Part shown: piece after piece, positions 43,758-55,374 of the stretch
Position numbering within the stretch: the stretch's first letter is position 1
How the letters are laid out: the number at the start of each line of letters is the position of its first letter
From: Notolepis coatsorum
Taxonomy: Eukaryota; Chordata; Actinopteri; Aulopiformes; Paralepididae
Direction: 5' to 3'
DNA: 64,000 nt
Assembly: GCA_963971535.1 (NCBI GenBank)
Contig: OZ020585.1
Location: 25,691,734 to 25,755,733 of the forward strand
Notes under the pieces: model-generated
The model's database searches: none
Told to the model about the DNA's origin: nothing
Seen by the model: only the letters and a program-made list of their open reading frames with translations
Made by a program: the position numbers and the translations under genes

Positions 43758-45057
43758 AGAACCCTGAGGAAGCCACTAGGAAAACCATTGTTCCCGAGTT
43801 GTGGTCTTCTCTCTTCCCTCACTCCGGCTCCCTGAGAAACCGTACGGCTTCACAGAATAATGTGCATGGGCAGCAGATGTGATGGTCCTGTTTTGCATTT
43901 GAGGGTTTGAGAACATCTCTGCACACTGGGTTTAATCTTAAGCAGAGCATGTAGGCATGGACTGACGCCCAGGTTTGAAAGAGTACTGCAGATAAACTAA
44001 TTTAGAAACTAACCTTTTTAATTAGGTAAACTGTAATGTTTATTGTTGGACTTAAAACAGATGACCATTATAGTTTTATTGTTAAATTGCCGTCACTGAG
44101 AACATTTGGTTTGTTAACACTGACCTAAACGTGATTTTGCTCCTTTTAGTAAGTCCATCCAACATACTGTATATGATACAATAAATCCTTTAACCATAAT
44201 ATGGATTAATGCCTTCTTAAGTGATGAAGTGAATACCAAACACCACATAATATCACTGGAATTTCCCATATAATTCTGACCATTTATCTTTAAAAAAAAT
44301 ACTCATAATTATAATGTAATCAACCCTGTGGGAATTTGTGACAGGTTGACAGGACAGTGCTACCCATCCCCCCTTACAGCATCACTTTCTTTTTTGGAGA
44401 CTGAGGATATTAGAACTGTTGGATATCCCCATGGATTATAAGAACTGTGAATATATGCCTTGGATTACTGCGTAACTGAGACGCAACTATGAAGCGCTTG
44501 AACTACGCGTTGCATGGTGTCTCTCCCACAGCTGTACCAAAAACATTTGGACATTATTGACTAATTGATACGTGATTGGGCGCAGCTGTGGACAAACGAC
44601 CGTGTCGGGAGAGGACCTTGGGATTGGCTGACAGACAATGGCCCAGGCTCCTCCCCCAACTTTCTTCTAGTTTCCCATAGGTATGTGATGAGGTCATGGA
44701 GACACACCTGGGGGCTTTATAATGGTTCAAGATGGCGGACCATTCCTGGGCGGAATTTTCAGATAGTGCGTTGCACATACTCCCTTCTATAATGTCATCT
44801 GGGGGCTCCTCAACACTCCATCACCATCTCCCAAGTGCCATTTGTTAACTCACTGTGTGTGGTTGGATGTTAAAATGGAAACAGCAAACCACTGATGGAA
44901 GCTTCCTTTCCACTAGGTGTTTGACTCTACAGAACTGACCAGACATGGATGTAACCGATGGCGAACGTCAGTTTTTCTACACAGAGATTTTTCAGGAATG
45001 CACCACAACTGTCTGCCTTCTGCCAGGTGTATTTTGTTGGACCAATGAGCCGTGTTG
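43758..45057. other. No recognised feature
   Basis: AT-rich sequence. A 75-codon frame at 44565-44792 overlaps an antisense frame and has no domain. Confidence 0.3.
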
Positions 45058-45200
45058 GTTGGCCTCTATAACCTAGAGGAGTGGCATTCAGCTTTGCTTT
45101 TCTTTTCTTTTCTTTTTTGATTTTCCATTCTCCCCACTCCCTAGGCTGTCTCCCCACGTTCGTCCCTTTCCTATTTTCCCCATCCCGTAATTGTTTTTAA
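45058..45200. repeat. Dispersed repeat D2, copy 2
   Basis: Shares ccccactccctaggctgtct and tattttccccatcccgtaat with 25001-25135, and includes a cttttcttttctttt run. Confidence 0.65.
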
Positions 45201-45202
45201 GA

Positions 45203-45274
45203 ATGAATGAATGAATGAATGAATGAATGAATGAATGAATGAATGAATGAATGGATGAATGAATGAATGAATGA
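45203..45274. repeat. (GAAT)n microsatellite
   Basis: About 18 units. On the minus strand it is the (ATTC)n tail of the LINE that ends here. Confidence 0.95.
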
Positions 45275-45715
45275 CTTTATTTGACAATATATAAATAACA
45301 TGCGACAGAAGCACAGTCAGGAAATACTGCCAAGGATGGACACAAAAAAGCTCAGAGCTTATTTCCATTGTGGTCCTTGTATAGGGCGTAGGGGAACGAA
45401 ATGCTTAGACATGCATCATACAGACGTGACATCACAAACATCACATATACATAACATAGACGCATACAAACATGTAAGGGTGCCTTTTAGCTGAGTGGGT
45501 TAATTATAGTCCCTTTTGAGCCATGTCTTTAGGCTGGACTTGAATCTAACAGCACTGATTAAAATGTTCAGGTCACTGGGCAGACTGTTCCAAAAGACAG
45601 CTGCAGAATATAAAAATGACTCCTTGCCCATACAACCCCTGAATGTGACTGGCACAAAGTCAGTTGAGCTACGCCTAGTTGAATATGCATGGGTGTCCCT
45701 GTCCCTCATTCATCA
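45275..45715 (-). pseudogene. LINE, ORF2 C-terminus and 3' UTR (minus strand)
   Basis: The minus frame 45709-45500 encodes AYSTRRSSTDFVPVTF, SAAVFWNSLPSDLNILIS and FKSSLKTWLKRDYN, the conserved end of LINE ORF2. The 3' UTR runs down to the (ATTC)n tail at 45274. It is 5'-truncated exactly where the plus-strand LINE RT begins. Confidence 0.75.
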
Positions 45716-46015
45716 CGCTCAACATAGGGGCCCCCCAGGGCTGTATTCTGAGTCCCCTCCTCTACTTGCTGTACACACATGACAACACAATCATCAAATT
45801 TGCTGACGACACAGTAGTGGTGGACCTGATCTCTGCAAACGATGAGAGGGCCTACCTGGAAGAGAATCTGGCGCGGTGGTGTCAGGAGAACTGCCTCTCC
45901 CTGAATGTCAGCAAAACAAAAGATTGGACTTGGACTTTAGGAGGTCGGGGGTCAGGGACTACAGCCCCCTCAGCATCGACGGGGCACCGGACATGGGAGA
46001 ATGTCGCTGCTTCAC
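45716..46015 (+). pseudogene. Rex1/CR1-like LINE, reverse transcriptase fragment
   Basis: The sequence [37 protein letters not shown] (FADD at 45799-45810) and WCQENCLSLNVSKTK is typical RT of the Rex1/CR1 group. It degrades after about 45915. It continues at 46313 after an inserted retroposon end. Confidence 0.85.
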
Positions 46016-46019
46016 TGCA

Positions 46020-46312
46020 TAATGTGCTGTTATATTTTATGTTTTTGACCTGACCTTCTCTCCCCAGCAACCTCCTGCAGGGCCTCACCTTCCATCCTCT
46101 TTCTACCTTTTTACCCTGCCCTCCAATCTCCCCCAATCCCATTCAATCTGATTTGCTGCAGCTCAAATGTATCCCCTTGCCCCACTTTGCCTTTTATGTA
46201 TTTTTGTATGTTTGTTTTTTGTTTTTGCTGCCATTTTGGCCAGGTCTTGCTCGAAAAAGAGATCTTTGATCTCAAGTGACTACCTGGTAAAATAAAGGTA
46301 AAATAAAAAAGT
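46020..46312 (+). mobile_element. Retroposon 3' end inserted in the Rex1-like LINE
   Basis: The sequence ends ctggtaaaataaaggtaaaa taaa, a common LINE 3' tail form, and is foreign to the surrounding ORF: RT-flanking peptide resumes directly after it. Confidence 0.6.
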
Positions 46313-47095
46313 ACCTCCAAGTCCACATATCCGAGGACTTGACATGGACCACACACATTGACAGTGTAGTCAAGAAGGCACGGCAACGCCTCTACTTCCT
46401 TAGGCGCCTAAGGAAGTTCAAAGTGAGTCAGAAGATCCTTAAGAACTTCTACTCATGCACAATAGAGAGCATCCTGACTGGCAATATCACCTCCTGGTTT
46501 GGCAATAGCACCGCACAAGACCGTAGCAGACTACAGAGAGTGGCCTGTTCAGCCGAACGCACAATTGGAGGTGGGCTTCCCACTCTCCAAGACATTTACA
46601 ACAAGCGTTGCAGGGGTAAGGCTAAGAGAATAATCAAAGACTCTAGCCACCCAAACAACTGCCTCTTTGAACTGCTGCGGTCAGGCAAGCGATCATACCG
46701 GAGTCTCATGGCAAGCACAGAGAGACTCAGAAGGAGCTTCTATCCCCAGGCCATCAGGATGCTCAACGACAATAACACACTTTAACACACTTTATATTTA
46801 TTGGCAAAGAGATTTGCACTACAACTCATACCTCATTGCACCTTACCCTAAGTTGTACCTCATCCCATTTCTGCATTGTACTGTATATTGTAATTTTCTT
46901 TTCCTACTCTGTATTGTGTATTGAACAATTTTGTTTACACTTGTTTACGTACTTTTGACTTTCTATTTTATACTTATCTATTTTTATTTTTATCTAGCAC
47001 ACTCTCAGGAGCAGAACAGAAAAAAGCATTTCATATAAAAGTATTCTGTATTTTTGTATGACAACTAATAAAGAAACTTGAAACTTGATACGTTG
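46313..47095 (+). pseudogene. Rex1/CR1-like LINE, C-terminal ORF and 3' end
   Basis: The peptide HISEDLTWTTHIDSVVKKAR, RLYFLRRLRKFKVSQKILKN, FYSCTIESILTGNITSWFGN and RRSFYPQAIRMLNDNNTL is intact to the stop, followed by about 300 bp of 3' UTR and a cttgaaacttga tail. The closely similar copy at 58635-59870 confirms the family. Confidence 0.85.
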
Positions 47096-48100
47096 AAGTA
47101 GTCGTTGAAGTACACTGGCACTACCCCGTGCACGACTCCGTGAACTAGGCACATCCCTATTTGGTTGACTCTGTCTTCAACCTTTAGCCATCTCATTGTT
47201 CTTAAAGTGTGATGGGTCAAGGTGGGTTATTAGCTTATTTAGCTTAGTTATTACAGGCAGGTAGTACATTTTAGTTTCTAGTGTGTTACCCTTTGTCTTC
47301 CCCCGCCTGCTTGCTCGACAAATATCAAAATCTTTCTCTTTCCGAATGCAGGCTGCGTCTAATTCTCTGCATATATATCGATCTGTCACTGAGCTTTTAG
47401 CCTATAGCCAAGGGAAATGCTAGAATGGTCACGTGGGCTGCGAGGACCGATGGAAAATTCCTATCGTTGTCTCTATACTCCAGTGCGTTCTCGCAAAGCG
47501 GATAGAGAGAGGCGCTTGTCCCTGGATTTATAATAAAATGGCAAAAAGACACGAAAAGAGGTATAATAACAAGCATTGGAACTTGTTGTGGATTTTGAGG
47601 ATGATCCAGATAATATAAATGAAAATGACTCTGAGCTAGAATGCTGGGACAGTGATGACAATCATAGTGAAGGATTTGGTGCATTTGAAGCTATGGCTTG
47701 AAGTAGCCTACTCTTGTATCAATTGATCTGACAACTATATCATATATTGTCCAGCTTGAATGAAAATCACCTGTTTATGATTTATCTGTGTAACTATGGT
47801 ATTTGGATAAGATGCAGAGAGGGACATTGATAGGAGCCCACAATTATGGGCGGCACGGTAAGAAGGTCCTGGGTTTCCTCCAGGTACTCTGGTGTCCTCC
47901 CACACCATAAAGACATGCATGGTAGGCAGGGACTTCATATTATCTCATTAGCTAATTCTGGCACATTTTCATTGATGTGGAAACTGAAGATGTTGATTAA
48001 TGTGCACTTAATAAATAAATCATAATTTATTTAATTAACAAATCAATAAACAAAAACAAAAACAAAACAACAGAAAAAAAGGAGAGCAACATAATGGAGG
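47096..48100. other. No recognised gene; acidic reading frame near 47590-47700
   Basis: Contains a piece (about 47280-47320) similar to 26288-26330, and a short acidic frame (DFEDDPDNINENDSELECWD) that could be the remnant of a transposase N-terminus. This is not established. Confidence 0.25.
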
Positions 48101-48106
48101 TGTGTG

Positions 48107-48178
<72 letters not shown>

Positions 48179-48202
48179 TGTGTGTGTGTGTGTGTGTGTG
48201 TG
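48101..48202. repeat. (GTGC)n/(GT)n compound microsatellite
   Basis: About 19 GTGC units with GT runs at both ends. Confidence 0.97.
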
Positions 48203-48213
48203 GTAAATGGTAA

Positions 48214-48357
48214 ATGATTCTGCACATTCACCCATTCACTCACACATTCATACACCAACGGAGGACCATGCAAGGTGCCAACACTTCAACAAGCTGCCCC
48301 AGGGGAAGCGGGAATCGAACCAGGAACCTTCCGATTACCAGACAACCGCTCTACCAA
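48214..48357 (-). mobile_element. SINE-C copy 2
   Basis: On the minus strand: tagagcggttgtctggtaat, ggttcctggttcgattcccg, then cttgttgaagtgttggcac. Matches 31575-31755. Confidence 0.7.
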
Positions 48358-48734
48358 ATATATTTTTCACATTGTCTTCTAATAAAAACACAAAGAACAA
48401 TAACCAAATAAATGGCTCTCACTCACAGAACTTTCCATGTTGAATAAAACAATAATTCCCTGCTAAACTATGGAGTTATTCAACAAAACACAAGGGTTTT
48501 TCACTGGGTGTTTTTCTTGTGTAAAATACTGTATGCTCACACAAAGGTAATGCATGATGGTGACTTTACACTGCCCCAGAAATAAAGGATAGGTTCCCCT
48601 GAATCATAAAAGGTATAACACTTGATACTGACTCAAAGAATAAGCTCAGAATTGGCAAAAAATAAGTCCAGGCGAACCTTTGTCTATGTAGGTTTTAGAG
48701 GGTTAATAACAGTCGCTGGGCTGAACTTTGTCTT
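48358..48734. other. No recognised feature
   Basis: AT-rich sequence with no credible gene or repeat. Confidence 0.3.
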
Positions 48735-49455
48735 GCACGCCATTGTGTAATCATGGGCATTTGATTGAGTGCATGTTTAGCCCTGTGACACAATCAGTGT
48801 CAAACCTGAGTGGCTTGTAATTAAGAGCATGAGTAAGTATCAACGTAGTATCCCGCCCTCCCCCATGCTGCTATGATGTCCACATTTCCCCCAAGGGAAT
48901 CAATAAAGGAATATCATTTAATTTCAAACCTTTATTTATACAGGTAAAAATCATTGAGACACAGTCTCATTTACAAGAGCGACCTGATCCACCAAACAAA
49001 CACAACAAATACATAAAACAAGTTCCAGACAAATGCAAGACAAGTAACTCAACAAAAAAATCGAAGAGATGCTCAAATCTAGATACATTTAATTAAGAGC
49101 AAGAATAAGAACAGGCCCCCATGAATGCCCTTTCAGAAGTTTAAAATCCCCAATGGGTATTAGGTTCGGGAGCCTCAGTTCCTTTTGCAATAAGTTCCAC
49201 ATAGATGGGGCAGAATAGGAATATCTTATCTTATCTTATCCCTTCAGTGAATGGTGTTTTACACCCTAAATTGTTACCTGTGTGGCCATTTGGGCATTAT
49301 CGCATGTCGACAAAATTGTGTTTTTCACACGTAGTAATCAAATGTCCAAATAAACATTTACCTCTGTTACACCTGCATCTGTTGTCCCACTGTGTTACTC
49401 TGTCGGGAATCCAAGAACCCACGTTGACTTCCTCGACCTGTGACAACAATATCAA
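48735..49455 (+). repeat. Dispersed repeat D3, copy 2, interrupted
   Basis: Blocks shared with 26495-26965 lie at 48735-48855 and 49240-49455. Between them (about 48861-49235) is foreign sequence with a tttcaaacctttatttatac-type start and an (ATCTT)n edge, probably a reverse-oriented retroposon. Confidence 0.55.
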
Positions 49456-49982
49456 AAGGGTGTGCTGTCACTAAGATCTTTACAAATTAATTGAAGTCTG
49501 AATTGAAGTGTTGAAGTTGCAGCCAACCATGAAAGCTCTGAATCAGTTATTCAGGTTGCTGTAGATTGACATGCTGAAAATAGGAATCATTCCAGAGCCA
49601 TTACATTTGTCTTTATGTGATATGCAAGGACAATGCAATGCTTCATATCTGGCCTGTTTCTGGGAGCAGCATTTCCTTCAGATGCAATTGAAAACCTAAT
49701 CACTGGTTTCAATTGATTAGGAACGAGGGCCCCCTCTCACTGACGTACAGCTCAGCTGTGAGCCCTCTTGTTGAATTCAGAATGAGTCATAAAGGAACGT
49801 TTTCTGATGGTCCATGCGGTTTGTAATTTGGATCTAATTATTACCCCAAGATGACAGATGATTGATCGTCTTGGTTTCATCTCAAGAGGAGCTTTACCTC
49901 AGGTTTCACCTCCAGAGGGAGCTTAGAGCGGCAATCGACAGTTACAAGGACAGACTGGAACAGTGATGCCAGATGGGAGAAG
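49456..49982. other. No recognised feature
   Basis: Unique-looking sequence before the TTAA MITE. Confidence 0.3.
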
Positions 49983-52763
49983 TTAAAGGGCCCCTATTGT
50001 AAAAACGGCATTCTCCTGTGTTTTACATTGTTTTCACACAATAAGGGGTTGCCTTGACACTGAGAAATTGTGAAATTTGGACATATAGCGCAGTTTTTGC
50101 GGCAAGAACCCTCCCCATTGTGCAGTCACAATCAATGCAGTTAATAACGTACGTATGTGAAGAGAGCTTAGAAAAATGTGCGGCTCACTTGTAAACCTTC
50201 TCTTATCTAACAAAATGTTTACCTAAAATGTGTTTCTGAAAAAGATTCCAATGGTATGATATTGCTGGATATTGAATCTATTTGATCTGCCATGCCTACT
50301 TTGACAGTTTGATTTGGATGTCGTTCAACAGTACAAGCTTGTGCACCATTGCTTGATGTAAGCAGCTCGCCTGTTCTGTATCGTTAGTGGCTTAGCTTGG
50401 CATCGCTACTGCACTATCTCGCGTACGTGCACGCGTACTGAATAAACCACAAATGTACCTCTAATACCAGTATTAGTCTGACCACACCCCTCATCAGCTT
50501 ACCTTCATAAGCAGGTGTGTGGTCACCTGCTCTCCTCCTTCTCGCTTTCACCACAAGGAAGAGGTGCCTCGGTAGATCCCCACACTTGACACCATGATGG
50601 AAGAAATTGGATTAGGAACAGCTTGGGAAACAAGGATACGTTGACATCATATCTTTATTTTCTCTCTCACTATTTTCGAGAAAATACGGCGATATTGTCT
50701 TCGTACTGGAGTGTCTAGAAGATGATGATCATTCTAAAAACCCTCCACCGGTTTTCGTATTGGGAGCACGCCGCTGCATGCTTCTCAACTGCAGTTCCTT
50801 GCTGTGTTTGTTGGGGTGAAACCTGTCAGGCCTCAGCTGAACTGTCGGACATGCCGCTGTTGTGAGGAGCGGTGCGTTCCAGGTTGGGTGAGTAGTGTTT
50901 GCTGGCGGGCTCCACTTGTCTGTTAGTGCTATGGGGGCTACTTGACAAAGTTTATGGAAACCGGCCCCAGGCTAGGGTCCTTTGTTTAGCCGCCTAGGCG
51001 ACAGAAGGCCTTGGTCTGGCGACCATTGTAGTTTTAACTAGTGGGCCGCGACCATTGACACTGGTGATCCCTGTGTGTTCTGGACGAGTGGATTCTCTCT
51101 GTCACCGTGTTAAGACCCCATCTTTCATATCCAAATGAGAGTATTCCTTCACGAGGGGATATGTGCATGTAATGTGCGATAGCGGCAGATTCATGTTCAA
51201 AGTCAGCTATACAGGCCAGTTGGTACTGTGCTGATTCCGCCGGACGTGGTAATGTCACCGTTGTGAAGCGGTGTTGACGTCTTGTTTTCTCTTTTCTCTT
51301 AAAAAGTGAGGAGGGGTTCAGAACGGCGGCCTGTCTGGGTGAGTGTTATGTCATTGTTTACATGTTCATGGCTTACGGTTAGCCGGTCAGTGGCCTGGCG
51401 CGGGGTAGCTTGGCTTCTCGCGCGCCGCCGGGAGCTCGCTTCTGATCGCGTGCGTCGTTAGATCGGCGTCTCGCGAGCGGAAGCAATAGCACCCGAACGG
51501 TTGGAGCAGCCGTTAGCTTGATGCTATTCTGTTGAACGTGCTTTGATTTTAACATGTTTTACACTCTTGACCACGACGTCATCCTTGACAGGGGATGTTC
51601 GTCGACCCTGCCTGAGCCTAGACGGGGATTGCGTCAACAAAGAGGACTGTAGCGACTGGTGGAGCGGCGACGCTGCCCGGGTCGAACAACACAGGACGGC
51701 TGTGTTCTACGGTGTCTTGTGACTGCACTTCGCTGATCTGCGTTCCGGGTAGGTACGGGGTTGGCCAGACCTCATAACACGTCTTCTGGTTTTACTTTGC
51801 TAAATGTATTGTGAAATAACGGTGTTTTTTCCCAAAACGTGTGTTGTTGCAATGCATTTGGGATACGTTGCGGGTTGTGTGTGAGCTGTTTTGTCACTGG
51901 CAGTTAGCTTCTCCGTGCAGATCGTGATGTATTGATCTGGTTGTTGTGTGAGAAACATCATGGTGTTTATGTGTACCGTGTACTCACTACTAAGGCAACT
52001 GACCTATGAAGCTATGCTTGGTGACAAGTGAGTAAAAGAATGTTCTTTCTCAGACTGTAATGACAATGGACAGTGAGTTCACACATTAACAGGTTTTCCT
52101 GTTTTAACTGGCCGTATTGAGGGTAAAATAGGAGGATTGTGTTTTTCCCCCCCGGTTCCCTGGGGACTTTATCACCTCCTATCAGACATGTTGTGCATTA
52201 ATTGTGTCTTTTGTGTGGTAGGGATACGATGTGACTCTTAGCTTGATTGCTGAGGTTGTGCTAAATCTGCTGGAGAAACTTATTTCCTAAAGGGAAATTG
52301 GTTTGGTTGCTGTCATGTGTGCTTAGCAAGGCCTGTGGTCGATACTAATCAAGAATGATGTATTCTCTCATTGTGAAAAAAACGGCGTTCCTCTGTTGAG
52401 TGTTTTTGCCATTTTTTGTAGGTGATGATGGGTTGTGTGTGTCATGTGACCTACAACTGGGTTGTACTGGCCACAGAAGCACATGTGTATGTTGGACCGG
52501 GGTTCTTAGAGCCTTCTCTATTCTGTGTTTTTCCTTAGTAAAAATCAGATAGCAGGTTAGCTCATGCGCTGTGTGGAGCTGTGAAACGCTTCATAGAGCT
52601 GACTATGACTGTGTCATATTCTCTTTTTGTCGTTACGTCGTATCATGGGTGTGGGGTCGTAAAGGGGTGAACTGGTAACCTTTCCTCTCCCCATTGTTCT
52701 GTCGGTCAGGGGTACACCCCCTGTCCTTCAAGGTTCCCGTCACGTGGCGGTTCGGCACGTTAC

Positions 52764-52785
52764 GGGGGGGGGGGGGGGGGGGGGG
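52764..52785 (+). repeat. Poly-G run, 22 nt
   Basis: Uninterrupted G run inside the 5-kb element. Its length may be affected by sequencing. Confidence 0.9.
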
Positions 52786-53974
52786 AGGGAGTTCCTGGTC
52801 CCACGGCCTGGTATATTGGGCGTGTGCACCGCAGGAATTCCCCCGCCATAGAGTACGTCACCGTGCGCGTCTCTGTTGGTAGGACTTCCGTGTGCTGTTC
52901 AGGTCCATGTGATGGATCTGTTTTCAGGGGGGGTGGTCAGGGCTCCTCCTCACCAAGCGCCTACTCAGGCCTTCTGTGAGTTCGGACTCCTTCTTCCATG
53001 TGAGGAAGCCTCCATCAGAGTACAGAGCCTTCCTCCTCAGATTGTCAAAGTGAGTGGACCCTCTAGAAGAGTCCTTTTCTATTGTATGTATATTCGATTC
53101 AATTCGTTTATTGAGTGTGTATGGGTTCGGTGCCTCTTCCCCGGAGGCCCTAAAACCAGTTTTTTACATGGCTCAAGGTGCAATATATTCTTTTCAATCT
53201 GTACAGCTCGCGTGGGAAGTCTCTCTGGGGATCCCCGTCTCTTTCCTATGGGAGGGTGGTGGGATGTAAAAATGTGAAAAATTTTTACCCCGGCTGTGTA
53301 GACTGGGATACATACTGTTGATGCTTCCTTCTTTCTATTCCAGAAGTGTTGGAGTTAGGGAGTGTCACACCCCTCTTGTCGTTCCCCTGGGCGCCTTGGG
53401 GATTCAATGACAGGTCTAAATAGCCTGTTCATTGATGGGGGTGTGTCCCGACGCACGTATAGTGCTAGCTCGCTGTAAACAGGCGATTGACTGGCACGCC
53501 TTGGTTGCTTGTGGTTGAAACAGCGTTTTTATAAAGCAACTGAGATGGGGGTTTTTCCTCTTCCGGCGACCACATCCCATGACCTGGGTGGGTTGTCGAC
53601 GGATTCTCGTTCATGTCTGGGGGATGATGACGGGATGGATCTGAACATATGTAGTGGGGTCTCACGCCCTTGGGGTGGGCCACCAGGCGCGGTTCGTCCG
53701 AACGTCTGGGTGGCGCCTTCTTTTCATGTTAAGATCAACACGCATATCTGCCCTTCTCCTGGAGTAGGCATGTCGGCGTGGTTAGGGCACGGGACTGGTT
53801 CTGGTCACGCTGGTCCAGATCAGTTGAACCCGTTGTCCGCCGGGGATGCAGATCTGCTGTTCTGGTACCCTGAGGGACTTCAGGGGGAAAAATGCCAGGT
53901 CGGTCTGGGTGTCACAGGGTTAAGCGCTATGGAGACCCTGGTTGGGTATGTTTTTACTCAGCACTGTCGTCATG

Positions 53975-54093
53975 GCTTACAGCCATGCCATTCTGTACGC
54001 GCTCGATCTCGTCGGATCTCGGCCGCTACACAGGTTGGTCCTGGTTAGTACTTGGTTGGGGGACCGCCGGGGAATACCGGGTACGGTGTGCTT
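53975..54093 (+). pseudogene. 5S rRNA-like sequence, full length
   Basis: The span of 119 bp equals the usual vertebrate 5S gene from GCTTAC to the final CTT. Clear 5S landmarks occur in order: GCTTACAGCCATGCC, CGATCTCGTCGGATCTCGG, TGGTTAGTACTTGG, GGGGACCGCC and GGAATACC. Many substitutions elsewhere indicate it is not a functional rRNA gene, but the internal control region is partly kept. Confidence 0.75.
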
Positions 54094-54753
54094 AGGGGCT
54101 GGTTCTCCATTATTTTTCGCTCCTCTCTCACGCATGGCGCAGAGGGGCCTGTGGGGGTGGTTTTTTGACCTCCTCTGGTGACCCTGTGCTTCCCGTACCG
54201 CCAGGCCCGGTCCGAAGTGATGTTTGCGACCCGTAGGCCTGGGTTAACCCTTTTTGGAAACTGAAACACTTGTACTGCGGTGTAGCCGGTGTATACCCGC
54301 AGGTGTGTTTTGGGGTTTTTTCTTGAGGGGTTATAGGAACAACCACCGCATTGGGTAACACCGAGGTGGTTGATTCCCTGGTGTGTTGGAGCAGTGTCAA
54401 CTCCCGGGTTCACCGTTTGAGGGTGCCCCTGCACGTTCATGACGTCTGCCAATCGTGTCAGCCTTCTCTGCCTCGACCCCTCTGGGTGGGGGTTGTTAAA
54501 TGGAGGCTTGGTCATGCAACACCGCCAGCTTACGCTCCTTCCGCCGGGGCGGCTGTGTTCAGCTGTCCCCTCTGGCGCCTGTCTCGTCCGCAGTCTCCAG
54601 GCTAGGGTTAACAGCCTGTTGCCTGGTTTTTCCCCGGTGCGCTGCCTGCTTCCGTTGGTTAACCTTTTTTGTGTGCTTACGGCCATGCTGACTGCCTATT
54701 CTGCAGGGTCAGTGTGCCAGGCGGTGTACTATTGGGGGGACAGGGCCCGCTCG

Positions 54754-54846
54754 GCTTACGGCCATACCGACCTGAACACGCCCGATCTCGGAAGCTGGGC
54801 AGGTTCTGGCCTGGTTGGTTCCGCCTGGGAATACCAGGTGCAGTAA
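54754..54846 (+). pseudogene. 5S rRNA-like sequence, with internal deletions
   Basis: The sequence GCTTACGGCCATACCGACCT, GAACACGCCCGATCTCGGAA, CCTGGTTGGTTCCGCC and TGGGAATACCAGGTGCAGTA is very close to vertebrate 5S. Two blocks of about 10-15 bp are missing (after GATCTCG and in the TACTTGGATGGGAGA region). A further GCTTACGGCCATGC start occurs at about 54676, suggesting more than one 5S-derived segment. Confidence 0.85.
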
Positions 54847-55374
54847 CTGAGGGGCCTTTGTCCGAATACGCTGGCGATGTGGGGGGCGGGGCACTACGTG
54901 CCCACCTGGTGGGGTCTTGATGCTGGCATCATGGACTTCTCCGGGCCCCCATTCTAGGGAGTCCAGTCCTTTTGGTGGGTCTGGGTCTTCCTTCGTGCTC
55001 CGCTGCTACGGCCTTGCCACGGGGTTGGGTTTGCCCTTGACCCCGTGATTCTGGGGGCAGTAACGAGGTTGTTCCTCCGTTCGTTCCCGGGTGGCATGCG
55101 GGTTGTGCGTGTGTGTAGTCGTGGGGTCAAGCCACGGTCTGCTCACCCTGTGCGTTGAGTTGCTTGAGTGCCTCTTCGCACGGTCGGGTCCGTCGCCCTC
55201 CCGTGACGTCCCTAATAGGGGGGCTACCCTCCATTAGGGGGGGTCGGGGGGGCTCGGCCCTCCCTGTTCTGATGGTTTTGGGGGGCTGTCAGCGGGGTGT
55301 ATTTGTCAGCCAAGTGGCTCCGCTTGGCCTCCCTTGTGCAGTAGCGATGCCAAGCTAAGCCACTAACGATACAG

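Noticed and set aside
52694-54686. Several 60-210-codon frames inside the 5-kb element
   Set aside because: Overlapping on both strands, typical of GC-rich non-coding DNA, without recognisable domains.
53975-54846. Functional 5S rRNA genes
   Set aside because: Both segments have substitutions or deletions in conserved regions and lie inside a mobile-type element. I call them 5S-derived pseudogenes.
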